Positions 45,472-54,594 of a stretch of 64,000 bases of DNA are shown piece by piece. The position numbers and the translations under genes were made by a program. The number at the start of each line of letters is the position of its first letter. The stretch's first letter is position 1. The stretch comes from Nocardioides silvaticus (GTDB lineage Bacteria > Actinomycetota > Actinomycetes > Propionibacteriales > Nocardioidaceae). The stretch is from assembly GCF_003160695.1 (NCBI RefSeq), contig NZ_QGDD01000001.1:682001-746000 (forward strand), given 5' to 3'. The notes under the pieces are model-generated. The model was given only the letters and a program-made list of their open reading frames with translations. It was not told where the DNA came from and made no database searches.

Positions 45472-48045
45472 ATGTCAGAGCTGCCCACCCCCCAGCAGGT
45501 CCGCCGTGCGCTCGCGCGCGCCGAGCGTGGCGCCGCCCTCGATCCCGACGAGGCGACCGTGCTGCTCGCCGCGACCGGCGCGGGCCTCGACCGCCTGACC
45601 GCCGCAGCGGCCAAGGTGCGCGACGCGGGGCTCGTCGCCGCCGGCCGGCCGGGGGTGCTGACCTACTCCCCCAAGGTCTTCATCCCGGTCACCCGGCTGT
45701 GCCGCGACAAGTGCCACTACTGCACGTTCGTGGAGACGCCGAAGCAGGCCGCGCGCGACGGGCGGGCGCCGTACCTCTCCCCCGACGAGATCCTCGCGAT
45801 CGCGCGCGAGGGTGCCGCGCTGGGCTGCCTGGAGGCGTTGTTCACCCTGGGCGACCGGCCCGAGGAGCGCTGGCCCGAGGCGCGCGCTTGGCTCGACGAG
45901 CAGGGCTACGACTCGACGTTGGCCTACGTGCGGGCGATGGCGGTGCGGGTGCTCGAGGAGACCGGACTGCTCCCCCACCTCAATCCCGGCGTCATGTCGT
46001 GGGAGGAGCTGAACCGGCTGAAGCCGGTCTCGCCGTCGCTGGGGATGATGCTCGAGACCACCTCGCGCCGGCTGTTCGAGACCAAGGGCGCGGCCCACTA
46101 CGGGTCGCCCGACAAGGACCCCGACGTCCGGCTGCGAGTGCTCGAGGACGCGGGGCGGCACTCGATCCCGTTCACGACCGGGCTGCTCGTCGGCATCGGC
46201 GAGACGCTCGAGGAGCGTGCGGACACGATCTTCGCGCTGCGTCGTACGTCCCGGGCCTACGGCGCGATCCAGGAAGTGATCGTCCAGAACTTCCGCGCGA
46301 AGCCGGACACCGCGATGCGGCACGTCGACGACCTCGGCCTCGACGAGTACCGCGCGACGATCGCCGTGACCCGCCTCGTGCTCGGTCCGAAGGCGCGGGT
46401 GCAGGCGCCGCCCAACCTGGTCGACCTCACCGAGTGCCGGCTGCTGCTGGAGGCGGGGGTCGACGACTGGGGCGGCGTCTCGCCGCTCACCCCCGACCAC
46501 GTGAACCCCGAGCGGCCGTGGCCCTCGCTCGACCGGCTCCGCGAGCTGACGGCGGAATGCGGCTTCGAGCTCAAGGCCCGGCTCACCGTGCACCCGGAGT
46601 ACGTCGTCGGCGCCCTCCAGCGCGGCGAGCCCTGGCTCGACCCCCGGGTCGCCGGCCACGTCGCCGCCCTCGCCGGCCCTGACGGCCTCGCCGTCCCCGG
46701 CATCCGCCCCGCCGGCCTGCCCTGGCAGGAGCCCGACGGCGGCTTCGAGTCCGCGGGACGCACCGACCTCCACGCTGCCGTCGACACCGACGGCCGCACC
46801 GACGACCGCCGCAGCGACTTCTCCAGCGTCTACGGCGACTGGGACGAGGTCGCTGCCGCCGCCCGGTCGACCGCCGCCAGCGCGATAGTCCCTGACGAAA
46901 AGCACGTCTCCAGCGGCAATTCAGGTGCTTTTCGTCAGGGACTATCCGCCCTGCGCGCTGCCGAGCAGGACCCCGGCGGCCTGTCCGACGAGCACGCGCT
47001 GACGTTGATGACGGCCGAGGGCGACCTGCTGCGCGAGGTGGTGCGGCTGGCGGACGACCTGCGGAGGGACGTCGTGGGCGACGAGGTGACCTACGTCGTC
47101 AACCGCAACATCAACTTCACCAACGTCTGCTACGTCGGTTGCCGGTTCTGCGCGTTCGCGCAGCGGCGTACGGATGCGGACGCCTACTCGCTGTCGTACG
47201 ACGAGGTGGCGGACCGCGCTCAGGAGGCCTGGGACCTCGGGGCCACCGAGGTGTGCATGCAGGGCGGCATCGACCCGCAGCTGCCGGCCACGGCCTACTT
47301 CGACCTCGTCCAGGCGGTGACGTCGCGCGTACCGGAGATGCACGTGCACGCGTTCTCGCCGATGGAGGTCGTCAACGGCACCGCCCGCACCGGGCTGTCG
47401 ATCGAGGACTTCCTCATCAAGGCCCGCGAGGCCGGCCTCGGGTCGTTGCCCGGCACCGCCGCGGAGATCCTCGACGACGAGGTTCGCTGGGTGCTCACCA
47501 AGGGCAAGCTGCCCACCCGCACGTGGATCGAGGTCGTCAGCACCGCGCACCGGCTCGGCATCCCGACGACGTCGACGATGATGTACGGCCACGTCGACAA
47601 CCCGCGTCACTGGGTCGGCCACCTGCGGGTGCTGGCGAAGGTGCAGGACCAGGCCCGCGAGCACGGCCACGGCGGGTTCACCGAGTTCGTGCCGCTCCCG
47701 TTCGTGCACACCTCCGCGCCGATCTACCTGGCCGGCGTGGCGCGTCCCGGGCCGACGATGCGCGACAACCTCGCCGTCCACGCGATGGCCCGCATCCTGC
47801 TCCACGGCCGCATCGACAACATCCAGACCAGCTGGGTCAAGCTCGGCGTCGACGGCACCCGCGCCATGCTGCGCGCGGGCTGCAACGACCTGGGCGGGAC
47901 CTTGATGGAGGAGACGATCTCCCGGATGGCCGGCTCCGAGCACGGCTCCGCCAAGACCGTCGCCGAGCTGACCGAGATCGGCGCGGGCATCGGGCGCCCG
48001 GTGCGCGAGCGCACGACGACGTACGGCGTGCCGCCCGCCCGCTAG
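45472..48045 (+). CDS. fbiC: FO synthase, two-domain CofG/CofH
   Basis: 857 residues making 7,8-didemethyl-8-hydroxy-5-deazariboflavin (FO), the deazaflavin head of F420. The N-terminal CofG radical-SAM domain has C77, C81 and C84 (CRDKCHYC) binding a 4Fe-4S cluster; the C-terminal CofH domain has C553, C557 and C560 (CYVGCRFC). Both halves have CofG/H signatures such as [17 protein letters not shown] and [13 protein letters not shown]. The linker (about 445-505) contains an in-frame 63-bp palindrome (residues 471-492) not expected in this family. The ATG sits behind a KstR-type operator. Actinobacterial FbiC is usually fused like this. Confidence 0.96.
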   Translation: MSELPTPQQVRRALARAERGAALDPDEATVLLAATGAGLDRLTAAAAKVRDAGLVAAGRPGVLTYSPKVFIPVTRLCRDKCHYCTFVETPKQAARDGRAPYLSPDEILAIAREGAALGCLEALFTLGDRPEERWPEARAWLDEQGYDSTLAYVRAMAVRVLEETGLLPHLNPGVMSWEELNRLKPVSPSLGMMLETTSRRLFETKGAAHYGSPDKDPDVRLRVLEDAGRHSIPFTTGLLVGIGETLEERADTIFALRRTSRAYGAIQEVIVQNFRAKPDTAMRHVDDLGLDEYRATIAVTRLVLGPKARVQAPPNLVDLTECRLLLEAGVDDWGGVSPLTPDHVNPERPWPSLDRLRELTAECGFELKARLTVHPEYVVGALQRGEPWLDPRVAGHVAALAGPDGLAVPGIRPAGLPWQEPDGGFESAGRTDLHAAVDTDGRTDDRRSDFSSVYGDWDEVAAAARSTAASAIVPDEKHVSSGNSGAFRQGLSALRAAEQDPGGLSDEHALTLMTAEGDLLREVVRLADDLRRDVVGDEVTYVVNRNINFTNVCYVGCRFCAFAQRRTDADAYSLSYDEVADRAQEAWDLGATEVCMQGGIDPQLPATAYFDLVQAVTSRVPEMHVHAFSPMEVVNGTARTGLSIEDFLIKAREAGLGSLPGTAAEILDDEVRWVLTKGKLPTRTWIEVVSTAHRLGIPTTSTMMYGHVDNPRHWVGHLRVLAKVQDQAREHGHGGFTEFVPLPFVHTSAPIYLAGVARPGPTMRDNLAVHAMARILLHGRIDNIQTSWVKLGVDGTRAMLRAGCNDLGGTLMEETISRMAGSEHGSAKTVAELTEIGAGIGRPVRERTTTYGVPPAR
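46884..46946 (+). repeat. Perfect 22-bp inverted repeat inside the fbiC linker
   Basis: Left arm 46884-46905, loop of 19, right arm 46925-46946, an exact reverse complement. The arms are AT-richer than the gene around them (blocks such as gacgaaaagcac). It encodes residues 471-492, between the two radical-SAM domains, with no frameshift. It may be an inserted palindromic element. Confidence 0.9.
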
Positions 48046-48650
48046 GAACGACCGCTCCCGAGCGCGGCCTCCACCTCGGCGAGCGCCGGGTCGCGCAGGC
48101 CGGCGGAGTCATGGACCCACCAGACGTCGCGGTAGACCACACGACCCGAAGGCAGCGGCGACCCGGCAAGCGGCACGACCTGGAATGCGGGCCCGGGTGT
48201 CCGCCGTGACGGCGCCTCGATGCCGTGCGCGTCGGCGGGCTGCCAACCGCGGGCGCCGTAGTAGCGCGGGTCGCCCTCCAGGAAGACGGCGGGCGCCGAG
48301 GTCGACCGGGCCGCCTCCACGGCGGCCGCGAGCAGCGTGGTGCCGATACCGGCGCCCTGCCGGTCCGGCCGGACGCTCAACGGGCTGAGCACCAAGATGT
48401 CGACGAGCCGGTCGCGGGCGTCGAGCCAGCCGTGGCTGAGACCGACGTGGCCCACGACCCCGTCCTCGAACCCCTCGGAGCGGTCGGTCCGCTCGGTCGC
48501 GACCAGGCTGGCCCGGTCAAGGCCACCCGCGACGACGTCGCGCCAGATCGCGGCCACCTTCGGTCCCTCGTCGCCGAACGCGGCGGTGATCACGCCGGCG
48601 ATGGCGTCGGTGTCGGCCTCGGTCGCGGGTCGGATCTCCACGTGGCTCAC
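48042..48650 (-). CDS. GNAT family N-acetyltransferase
   Basis: 202 residues. N-terminus [25 protein letters not shown] (the first two strands of GNAT), motif [27 protein letters not shown] with the QGAGIG acetyl-CoA loop near residues 105-122, and [18 protein letters not shown], typical of YhbS-like GNATs. Substrate unknown. GTG 48650 gives the standard start; a GTG nine bases later is possible. Its 3' end overlaps the end of fbiC by four bases, and its 5' side is divergent from the sugar-binding protein gene. Confidence 0.88.
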   Translation of the reverse strand: MSHVEIRPATEADTDAIAGVITAAFGDEGPKVAAIWRDVVAGGLDRASLVATERTDRSEGFEDGVVGHVGLSHGWLDARDRLVDILVLSPLSVRPDRQGAGIGTTLLAAAVEAARSTSAPAVFLEGDPRYYGARGWQPADAHGIEAPSRRTPGPAFQVVPLAGSPLPSGRVVYRDVWWVHDSAGLRDPALAEVEAALGSGRS

Positions 48651-48696
48651 CCTGCCAGCCCGACGTCCCTCGCAGGAAAAGTTTTCCGTCCGCCTC

Positions 48697-48741
48697 TTTA
48701 CGTGACCACTGTCACTCCATATGTTGTCCCGAACAACATAT
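48697..48741 (+). promoter_or_regulatory. Promoter and operator of the sugar-binding protein gene
   Basis: -35 TTTACG (48697-48702), 17-base spacer, -10 TATGTT (48720-48725). The -10 is overlapped by ATATGTTGT-CCCGA-ACAACATAT (48719-48741), a perfect inverted repeat with nine-base arms and five-base centre. A repressor here would block the promoter; the ROK protein encoded at 52161 is the obvious candidate. Confidence 0.7.
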
Positions 48742-48806
48742 ATACCGCGCCACGGACGCCGAGAGTCGACGTCAGCGAGGGGCGGAATCGCGAGGAGGCG
48801 GTTGAT

Positions 48807-49910
48807 GTGAAGCGCAAGTACGGTGCGCTGGCGGCTGCGGGTGTGGTGCTCGCGCTCTCGCTCTCGGCGTGCGGCGACGACGACGGCGGCGGCGACGGCG
48901 GAAGTGGCGGCGGCGGAGCCGGCGACGCGAAGATCGGCGTGATCCTGCCCGACACGGAGTCCTCGGTGCGGTGGGAGGCCGCCGACCGTCCCGCGATGGA
49001 GGCGGCGTTCGAGGAGGCGGGCATCAAGTACGACATCCAGAACACCGAGGGCGACGCGGAGAAGATGACCGCGCTTGCGGACAGCATGATCGGCGACGGC
49101 GCGACGGTGCTCGCGATCGTCAACCTCGACTCCGCGTCGGGCGCTGCCATCCAGGAGAAGGCGGCGGAGGCCGGAGTCCTCACGATCGACTACGACCGCC
49201 TCACCCTCGGCGGTTCTGCCGAGGTCTACATCTCCTACGACAACGTCAAGGTGGGTGAGCTGCAGGGCCAGGGCTTGGCGGACTGCCTCGGCGACAAGGA
49301 GGCGAACATCGTCTACCTCAACGGTTCCCCGACCGACAACAACGCCACCCTCTTCGCGGAGGGCGCGCACAACGTGCTCGACGGCATGAGCAACTACAAC
49401 GTGGTCGGCGAGCAGGCCGTCCCCGAGTGGGACAACGAGGAGGCGGCGACGATCTTCCAGCAGATGTACACCGATGCCGGTGGTGACGTCGACGGCGTCC
49501 TCGCTGCCAACGACGGCCTCGGCGGCGCCGCGATCAGCATCCTCGAGGGCAACGGCCAGGCGGGCAAGGTCCCGGTCACCGGTCAGGACGCGACCGTCGA
49601 GGGTCTGCAGAACATCCTCGCCGGCACCCAGTGCATGACCGTCTTCAAGTCGTCCGTCGGTGAGGCCCAGGCGCTGGCCGACGCCGCGATCGCCCTCGCC
49701 AACGGCGAGGAGCCGGAGACCACGGGCACGGTGGAGGACGCCGAGGGCGGCCGGGACGTCCCGGCCGTCATCCTGGACCCGGTGGCGATCACCAAGGACA
49801 ACATCGCCGAGGAGATCCAGAACGTCTTCGCTGACGGCAGCATGACGTACGACGACGTCTGCACCGGTGAGTTCGAGCAGCTCTGCGCGGACGCCGGCAT
49901 CACGCCCTGA
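48807..49910 (+). CDS. Sugar ABC transporter substrate-binding lipoprotein, XylF-like
   Basis: 367 residues. Lipobox LSLSAC with Cys22, a Gly/Asp linker, then a periplasmic-binding type I fold (Peripla_BP_4): KIGVILPDTESSVRWEAADRPAMEAAFEEAGI, VLAIVNLDSASGAAIQEKAAEAGVLTIDYDRL, VYISYDNVKVGELQGQGLAD and DGVLAANDGLGGAAISILEGNGQAGKVPVTGQDATVEGLQ (outlines). The pattern closely follows D-xylose-binding XylF. GTG 48807 with GAGGAGG upstream. It feeds the ATPase and permease that follow; a terminator lies between. Confidence 0.9.
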   Translation: MKRKYGALAAAGVVLALSLSACGDDDGGGDGGSGGGGAGDAKIGVILPDTESSVRWEAADRPAMEAAFEEAGIKYDIQNTEGDAEKMTALADSMIGDGATVLAIVNLDSASGAAIQEKAAEAGVLTIDYDRLTLGGSAEVYISYDNVKVGELQGQGLADCLGDKEANIVYLNGSPTDNNATLFAEGAHNVLDGMSNYNVVGEQAVPEWDNEEAATIFQQMYTDAGGDVDGVLAANDGLGGAAISILEGNGQAGKVPVTGQDATVEGLQNILAGTQCMTVFKSSVGEAQALADAAIALANGEEPETTGTVEDAEGGRDVPAVILDPVAITKDNIAEEIQNVFADGSMTYDDVCTGEFEQLCADAGITP

Positions 49911-49916
49911 CGACGA

Positions 49917-49949
49917 GGGGCACCCGCGCAGCTCCAGCGCGGGTGCCCC
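49917..49949 (+). terminator. Terminator behind the sugar-binding protein gene
   Basis: A 13-bp perfect stem, GGGGCACCCGCGC (49917-49929) with GCGCGGGTGCCCC (49937-49949), loop agctcca, followed by gttcgttgtt. It begins seven bases past the stop and would keep the binding protein more abundant than the downstream ATPase. Confidence 0.85.
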
Positions 49950-49953
49950 GTTC

Positions 49954-49968
49954 GTTGTTCGCCACAAC
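49954..49968. promoter_or_regulatory. Second TTGT-N5-ACAA site, before the ATPase gene
   Basis: GTTGT-TCGCC-ACAAC matches the inner core and five-base spacing of the operator at 48723-48737. It sits 50 bases before ATG 50019, so the ATPase/permease/ROK part probably has its own promoter under the same repressor. Confidence 0.55.
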
Positions 49969-50018
49969 AATCCTCGGCCACTCCGGCCGCACTGACGTCT
50001 TCCCAGAGGGAGCCCACG

Positions 50019-50828
50019 ATGTCCGAGATCCCGGCGTACCCGGGCTCCGTGCCCGACCCCGCGCCGCTGCTGCAGCTGCGCGGCGTGAACAAGAGCTTCG
50101 GCGTGGTCCACGTCCTTCACGACGTCGACTTCGCCGTCTACCCCGGGCAGGTCACCGCGCTCGTGGGGGACAACGGCGCCGGCAAGTCGACGCTGGTCAA
50201 GGTGATCGCCGGCATCTACGGTCGCGACAGCGGCGACTACCTCTTCGACGGCGCGCCGGTGAACGTGCACGGCCCCCGTGACGTCTCCGCGCTCGGCATC
50301 GAGGTCGTCTACCAGGACCTCGCGCTCTGCGACAACCTCGACATCGTCGACAACATGTTCCTCGGCCGCGAGCTGCGCAACGGGATCACCCTCGACGACC
50401 TGACGATGGAGGAGAAGGCCCGCGAGACCCTGGCCTCCCTCTCGGTCCGCACCGTCAAGTCGGTCCGCCAGAGCGTCGCCAGCCTCTCCGGCGGTCAGCG
50501 GCAGACCGTGGCGATCGCCAAGGCGGTGCTCTGGAACTCCAGGATCGTGCTCCTCGACGAGCCGACCGCGGCTCTGGGCGTCGCCCAGACCCGGCAGGTC
50601 CTGGACCTGGTCCGCCGACTGGCCGATCGGGGCCTCGGCGTGGTGCTGATCTCGCACAACATGAACGACGTGCTCGAGGTCGCCGACCGCATCACCGCGC
50701 TCTACCTCGGGCGGGTCGCCGCCGACGTCCCCGCCGAGTCCGTGAGCCACAGCCAGATCGTCGAGCTGATCACGGCCGGCCGGTCCGGCGACCTCGGTAT
50801 CCGCGACGTGGCCTCGGCCACGATCTGA
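50019..50828 (+). CDS. Sugar ABC transporter ATP-binding protein, XylG/FrcA-like
   Basis: 269 residues with a single ATPase domain: Walker A GDNGAGKST at 50-58, Q-loop YQDLALCDN, signature SLSGGQRQTVAIAKAV, Walker B VLLDEPTAALG and H-loop ISHNMNDV. Xylose XylG of E. coli has two tandem domains; the single-domain form is common in actinobacteria (FrcA-like) and would act as a homodimer. ATG 50019 with AGAGGGAGCCC upstream. The permease follows 11 bp after the stop. Confidence 0.92.
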   Translation: MSEIPAYPGSVPDPAPLLQLRGVNKSFGVVHVLHDVDFAVYPGQVTALVGDNGAGKSTLVKVIAGIYGRDSGDYLFDGAPVNVHGPRDVSALGIEVVYQDLALCDNLDIVDNMFLGRELRNGITLDDLTMEEKARETLASLSVRTVKSVRQSVASLSGGQRQTVAIAKAVLWNSRIVLLDEPTAALGVAQTRQVLDLVRRLADRGLGVVLISHNMNDVLEVADRITALYLGRVAADVPAESVSHSQIVELITAGRSGDLGIRDVASATI

Positions 50829-50839
50829 GAGGCGCAAGG

Positions 50840-52159
50840 ATGAGCATCAAGCCCGACCACAGCGCGACGGAGACCCCGGCGCCCCCCTCCGACGGCGGCT
50901 CCCGGATGGCACGGGTCAAGGCGGCGGTCCGGCGCGGTTTCGTGCAGGAACGCCGGCTGCTGGCGGAGGAGGGAACCGCCTATCTCGGCCGTCTCAAGGG
51001 TGGCGACATGGGCTCGCTCCCCGCGATCCTCGGCCTGGTCACGCTCTTCATCGTGTTCTCGTCCCTCCACGACGGGTTCCTCACGACCTACAACATGGCC
51101 AACCTGGTCGTCCAGGCCGGCTCCATCTGCGTGCTGGCCATGGGCCTGGTCTTCGTCCTGCTGCTCGGCGAGATCGACCTGTCCGCGGGCGTTGCAGGCG
51201 GCGCCTCGGCGACGATCATCGCGCTGATGATGATCGACCACGGTTGGGTCTGGTGGCTGGCGACGCTCGCGGGCCTCGCCGCCGGCGCGGTGATCGGGCT
51301 CGCGATCGGGACCCTCGTCGCGGCGCTCGGGATCCCGTCGTTCGTCGTCACCCTTGCGTTCTTCCTGGCGCTGCAGGCCGTGCCGCTGAAGCTGATCGGC
51401 GCGGGCGGCTCGCTGCGGTGGAACGACGAGGTGCTGCGGGGGCTGTCGATCAAGAACGTGCCGGTCACGGCGGGTTGGATCGCCGCGATCGCGATCGTGG
51501 TGGGCTACGCGGGGCTCTCGCTCTGGAGCCACCGCTCCCGGATCCGCAAGGGACTGGTCCACAAGCCGACCTCACTCGTCGTGCTGCGGATCGTGCTGCT
51601 GGCGACGATCGTGCTGGGCCTCACCGCGCTGCTCAGCGAGAACCGCGCCGTCAACCCGCTCGCCTTCAACATCAGCGGGATCCCCTGGGTCGCTCCGGTC
51701 GTCATCGCGCTCCTGCTGTTCTGGACGTTCGTGCTGACCCGGACGCGGTTCGGTCGCCACCTGTACGCGGTCGGCGGCAACGCCGAGGCCGCGCGTCGAG
51801 CCGGCATCAGCGTCCTCCGCATGAAGATCGCGGCGTTCGTCATCTGCTCGTCGATGGCGGCGATCAGCGGGCTGATGGCGGCGTCGTACACCGGCAAGGT
51901 CTCGCCCGGCTCCGGCGGCGGCAACGAGCTGCTGTACGCCGTGGGCGCGGCGGTCATCGGCGGCACCAGCCTCTTCGGCGGCCGTGGCCGCGCCATCGAC
52001 GCGGTCGTCGGCGGCCTCGTCATCGCGACCATCCCGAACGGGCTCGGCCTGCTCAACCAGGCGAGCTACATCAACTTCCTCGTCACCGGAGGGGTGCTCC
52101 TGCTCGCTGCCAGCGTCGACGCGATCTCACGCCGCCGTCGTTCGGCCGCGGGGGTCTAA
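50840..52159 (+). CDS. Sugar ABC transporter permease, XylH-like
   Basis: 439 residues, about 12 TM helices. A hydrophilic N-terminal extension (1-60) precedes the BPD_transp_2 domain: LVFVLLLGEIDLSAGVAGGASATIIALMM (the family hallmark), GIPSFVVTLAFFLALQAVPLKL, then RTRFGRHLYAVGGNAEAARRAGISV (coupling helix facing the ATPase) and LYAVGAAVIGGTSLFGGRG near the end. Matches D-xylose XylH in size and motif order. ATG 50840 with GAGAGGCGCAAGG upstream; ROK gene starts one base after the stop. Confidence 0.92.
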   Translation: MSIKPDHSATETPAPPSDGGSRMARVKAAVRRGFVQERRLLAEEGTAYLGRLKGGDMGSLPAILGLVTLFIVFSSLHDGFLTTYNMANLVVQAGSICVLAMGLVFVLLLGEIDLSAGVAGGASATIIALMMIDHGWVWWLATLAGLAAGAVIGLAIGTLVAALGIPSFVVTLAFFLALQAVPLKLIGAGGSLRWNDEVLRGLSIKNVPVTAGWIAAIAIVVGYAGLSLWSHRSRIRKGLVHKPTSLVVLRIVLLATIVLGLTALLSENRAVNPLAFNISGIPWVAPVVIALLLFWTFVLTRTRFGRHLYAVGGNAEAARRAGISVLRMKIAAFVICSSMAAISGLMAASYTGKVSPGSGGGNELLYAVGAAVIGGTSLFGGRGRAIDAVVGGLVIATIPNGLGLLNQASYINFLVTGGVLLLAASVDAISRRRRSAAGV

Positions 52160-52160
52160 G

Positions 52161-53387
52161 GTGACCGGCGCACCGCGAGCGGGGACGGGGACCAACCAGG
52201 AGGCCGTTCGTCGCCACAACCTCGGGACGCTGCTGCGGCACGTCCACGACTCCGGCGAGGTGTCCCGCGCCGAGCTGACGGGACGGATGGGGCTCAACCG
52301 CTCGACCATCGCCGGGTTGGTGACCGAGCTCGACGAGCTGGCGCTGATCGAGCACGCCTCCCCGGCCACGGGACGGCGCAGCGCCGGCCGGCCGTCGGCG
52401 GGCGTCCGGATCCGCGAGGACGGTCCGTACGTCGTCGCCGTCGACCTGGGCGTCGACCGCGCCACCGTGGCCCGGGTCGGCCTGGGCGGCCGGGTCTTCG
52501 ACCGCGCGACCGCGACCATCCCGCCCGAGCCCGAGGCCTGGCAGGTGGGCGCGACGATCGCGGGCCTGGTCAAGCAGGTGGTGACGACGACCGGTCCGGA
52601 CGCCGCGCTGCTCGGGATCGGCGTCGCCGTACCCGGTCTGGTGCGGCGCAGCGACGGCCTGATCCGGCACGCGCCCAACCTCGACTGGCACGACGTGTCG
52701 TTCGGCTCGATCGTGCTCGCCGCGCTGTCCCTCGACGTGCCGATCGCGCTGGGCAACGACGCCGACCTCGGCGCGCTCTCCGAGCAGCGGCGCGGCGCGG
52801 CCGTCGGCGTCGGCGACCTGGTCTACATCTCGGGCAACGTCGGTGTCGGTGCGGGCGTGATGTCCGGTGGCCGGCGGCTCGAGGGCGTCGCGGGGTACGC
52901 CGGCGAGGTCGGCCACCTCTACCACGACCCGCGCGGCGGGCCCTGCCACTGCGGGAGCCGGGGCTGCTGGGAGACCGTCGTCGGCGCTCCCGCGATCGCC
53001 GAGGCGTTGCGCTGCTCCGCCGACCAGGTGCCGCGGCTGGGCGACATCCTCGACGAGATGAGCACCGCCCCGCGCGAGCTGCGCCCGATCGCGATGGACC
53101 TCGGCCGCGGCCTCGCCGCCGTCGTCAACATCTTCAACCCGAGCATCGTGATCCTCGGCGGCTACTTCCTCCCGCTGTTCCGGCTCTGCCGTGCCGAGGT
53201 GACCGCTGGCCTGGCCGAACGCGCCCTGGTCCCCGCCCGCGACTCCGTCCGGCTGACCCTCCCCGGCCTCGGGAAGGACTCCGTCCTCCTCGGCGCCGCC
53301 GAGATGGCCCTCGAGCCCGTCTTCGTCGACCCGGTCGCCAGCCTCGCCGGCGCCGTCACCGACGCCTCCGCCCGCCTCGCCGGCTGA
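52161..53387 (+). CDS. ROK family repressor 1 of the sugar operon
   Basis: 408 residues. Winged helix-turn-helix at the N-terminus (NLGTLLRHVHDSGEVSRAELTGRMGLNRSTIAGLVTELDELALIEH in outline), then an actin-fold ROK domain: VAVDLGVDRATVARVG, GIGVAVPGLVRRSDG, LGNDADLGALSEQR (sugar-binding), and the zinc motif CHCGSRGCWE preceded by GEVGH. Such XylR/NagC-type repressors respond to the transported sugar. GTG 52161 starts one base after the permease stop, so it is co-transcribed. Probable binder of the two TTGT-N5-ACAA sites. Confidence 0.92.
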   Translation: MTGAPRAGTGTNQEAVRRHNLGTLLRHVHDSGEVSRAELTGRMGLNRSTIAGLVTELDELALIEHASPATGRRSAGRPSAGVRIREDGPYVVAVDLGVDRATVARVGLGGRVFDRATATIPPEPEAWQVGATIAGLVKQVVTTTGPDAALLGIGVAVPGLVRRSDGLIRHAPNLDWHDVSFGSIVLAALSLDVPIALGNDADLGALSEQRRGAAVGVGDLVYISGNVGVGAGVMSGGRRLEGVAGYAGEVGHLYHDPRGGPCHCGSRGCWETVVGAPAIAEALRCSADQVPRLGDILDEMSTAPRELRPIAMDLGRGLAAVVNIFNPSIVILGGYFLPLFRLCRAEVTAGLAERALVPARDSVRLTLPGLGKDSVLLGAAEMALEPVFVDPVASLAGAVTDASARLAG

Positions 53388-53404
53388 CACGTCGCTTCTC
53401 GGCG

Positions 53405-54592
53405 TCAGGCCAGCAGGTCGACGGCGCCGGCGAAGGTCTCCTCGAGCGCGCGTTCGGCGGCGCCGCAGGCGGCCGACGCGGTGCCGAGCCGGCCGAGACG
53501 GAGGTCGGGCGGGCCGAGCTCGCCGCTGGCGAGGGTGCGGACCAGCTCGTCGGCAGCGGGTTCGAGGATCAGGTCGCCGAGCGGGACGAAGTACCCGCCG
53601 AGCACGACGGCGCCGGGGTCGAGGATGCCGGTGACGACGGCCAGGCCGCGGCCCAGCCAGCGGCCGACCGAGGCGATGCCGTCGCGGACCTCGGCCGAGC
53701 TCTCGGCGGCCCGGGCCACCTCGGCGGCGGTCTCGTGCGGGGTGCCGGCCTCGGGGAGGCCGACCGCGGCCAGGAGGGCGTGCAGGCCGACCGACGCCTC
53801 CCAGCAGCCGGTGCGACCGCACCCGCAGGCTGCTCCCGCCTCGCCGATCGGGAGGTGGCCGACCTCGCCGGCGAACCCGCGGGCACCGCGCAGCAGCCGG
53901 CGGCTCTCGATCATGCCGGCACCGATGCCGACCGTGCCGGTGAGGTAGAGCAGGTGGTCCGCGCCGCGGCCGGCGCCGAGGTGCAGCTCCGCGAGGGCGG
54001 AACAGTCCGCGTCGTTGCTGGCCCGGGCACGACCGGTCCAGCCGAACGCCGCGTCGACGGCGTCGACCAGCCCGCGCCCGGCCAGGTCGAGGTTGGGCAC
54101 CCAGACGGCGGTGCGGTCGTCACCGCCGACCAGCCCGGGCAGCGCGACCGTCGCACCCAGCGGCCTGAGGCCGCTCGCGTCGAGGTCGGCCGCCAGCTCG
54201 GTGGCGGTCGCCGCGAGGGCCGTCAGCACGTCGCCGTCGTTCGCGACCGGTCGGGTGACCTCACGTCGGACGACACCGCCGAGGTCGAGCACCACGGCGG
54301 CGACGTAGGCGACGTTGACCTCGAAGCCGACGCCGACCGGGCGGCCGTCCTCGAGGGTCACCAGCTGGCCGGGCCGGCCGCGCTCGCCGCTGCGCACCTG
54401 CTCCAGGTCACGGACGACGCCGCGCTCCTCCAGCCCGCCGACGATGGTGCCGACGGTCGCCTTGGCGAGCCCGGTGCGCGCCGCGAGGTCGGCCCGGCTG
54501 CCCGGGCCCCCCTCCCGCAGCGCGCGTACGACGGCAGCGGCGTTGCGTCGCCGCAGCGACTCGGCTCCGCCCGGCTCCACCGGCCGGCTCAC
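53405..54592 (-). CDS. ROK family repressor 2 downstream of xylA
   Basis: 395 residues with the same plan: N-terminal winged helix (AAAVVRALREGGPGSRADLAARTGLAKATVGTIVGGLEERGVV in outline), then the ROK domain with GATVALPGLVGGDDR, SNDADCSALAELH, GEVGHLPIG and zinc motif CGCGRTGCWE. GTG 54592 is two bases after the xylA stop, so it is the third gene of xylB-xylA-ROK. It probably controls that operon through the palindrome upstream of xylB. It converges with ROK repressor 1. Confidence 0.92.
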   Translation of the reverse strand: MSRPVEPGGAESLRRRNAAAVVRALREGGPGSRADLAARTGLAKATVGTIVGGLEERGVVRDLEQVRSGERGRPGQLVTLEDGRPVGVGFEVNVAYVAAVVLDLGGVVRREVTRPVANDGDVLTALAATATELAADLDASGLRPLGATVALPGLVGGDDRTAVWVPNLDLAGRGLVDAVDAAFGWTGRARASNDADCSALAELHLGAGRGADHLLYLTGTVGIGAGMIESRRLLRGARGFAGEVGHLPIGEAGAACGCGRTGCWEASVGLHALLAAVGLPEAGTPHETAAEVARAAESSAEVRDGIASVGRWLGRGLAVVTGILDPGAVVLGGYFVPLGDLILEPAADELVRTLASGELGPPDLRLGRLGTASAACGAAERALEETFAGAVDLLA

Positions 54593-54594
54593 GG

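Noticed and set aside
48651..50837. N-terminal 730-codon extension of the GNAT frame, antisense to the sugar-binding protein and ATPase
   Set aside because: Shadow of the plus-strand ABC genes; only the last 202 codons show GNAT motifs, and a normal start exists at 48650.
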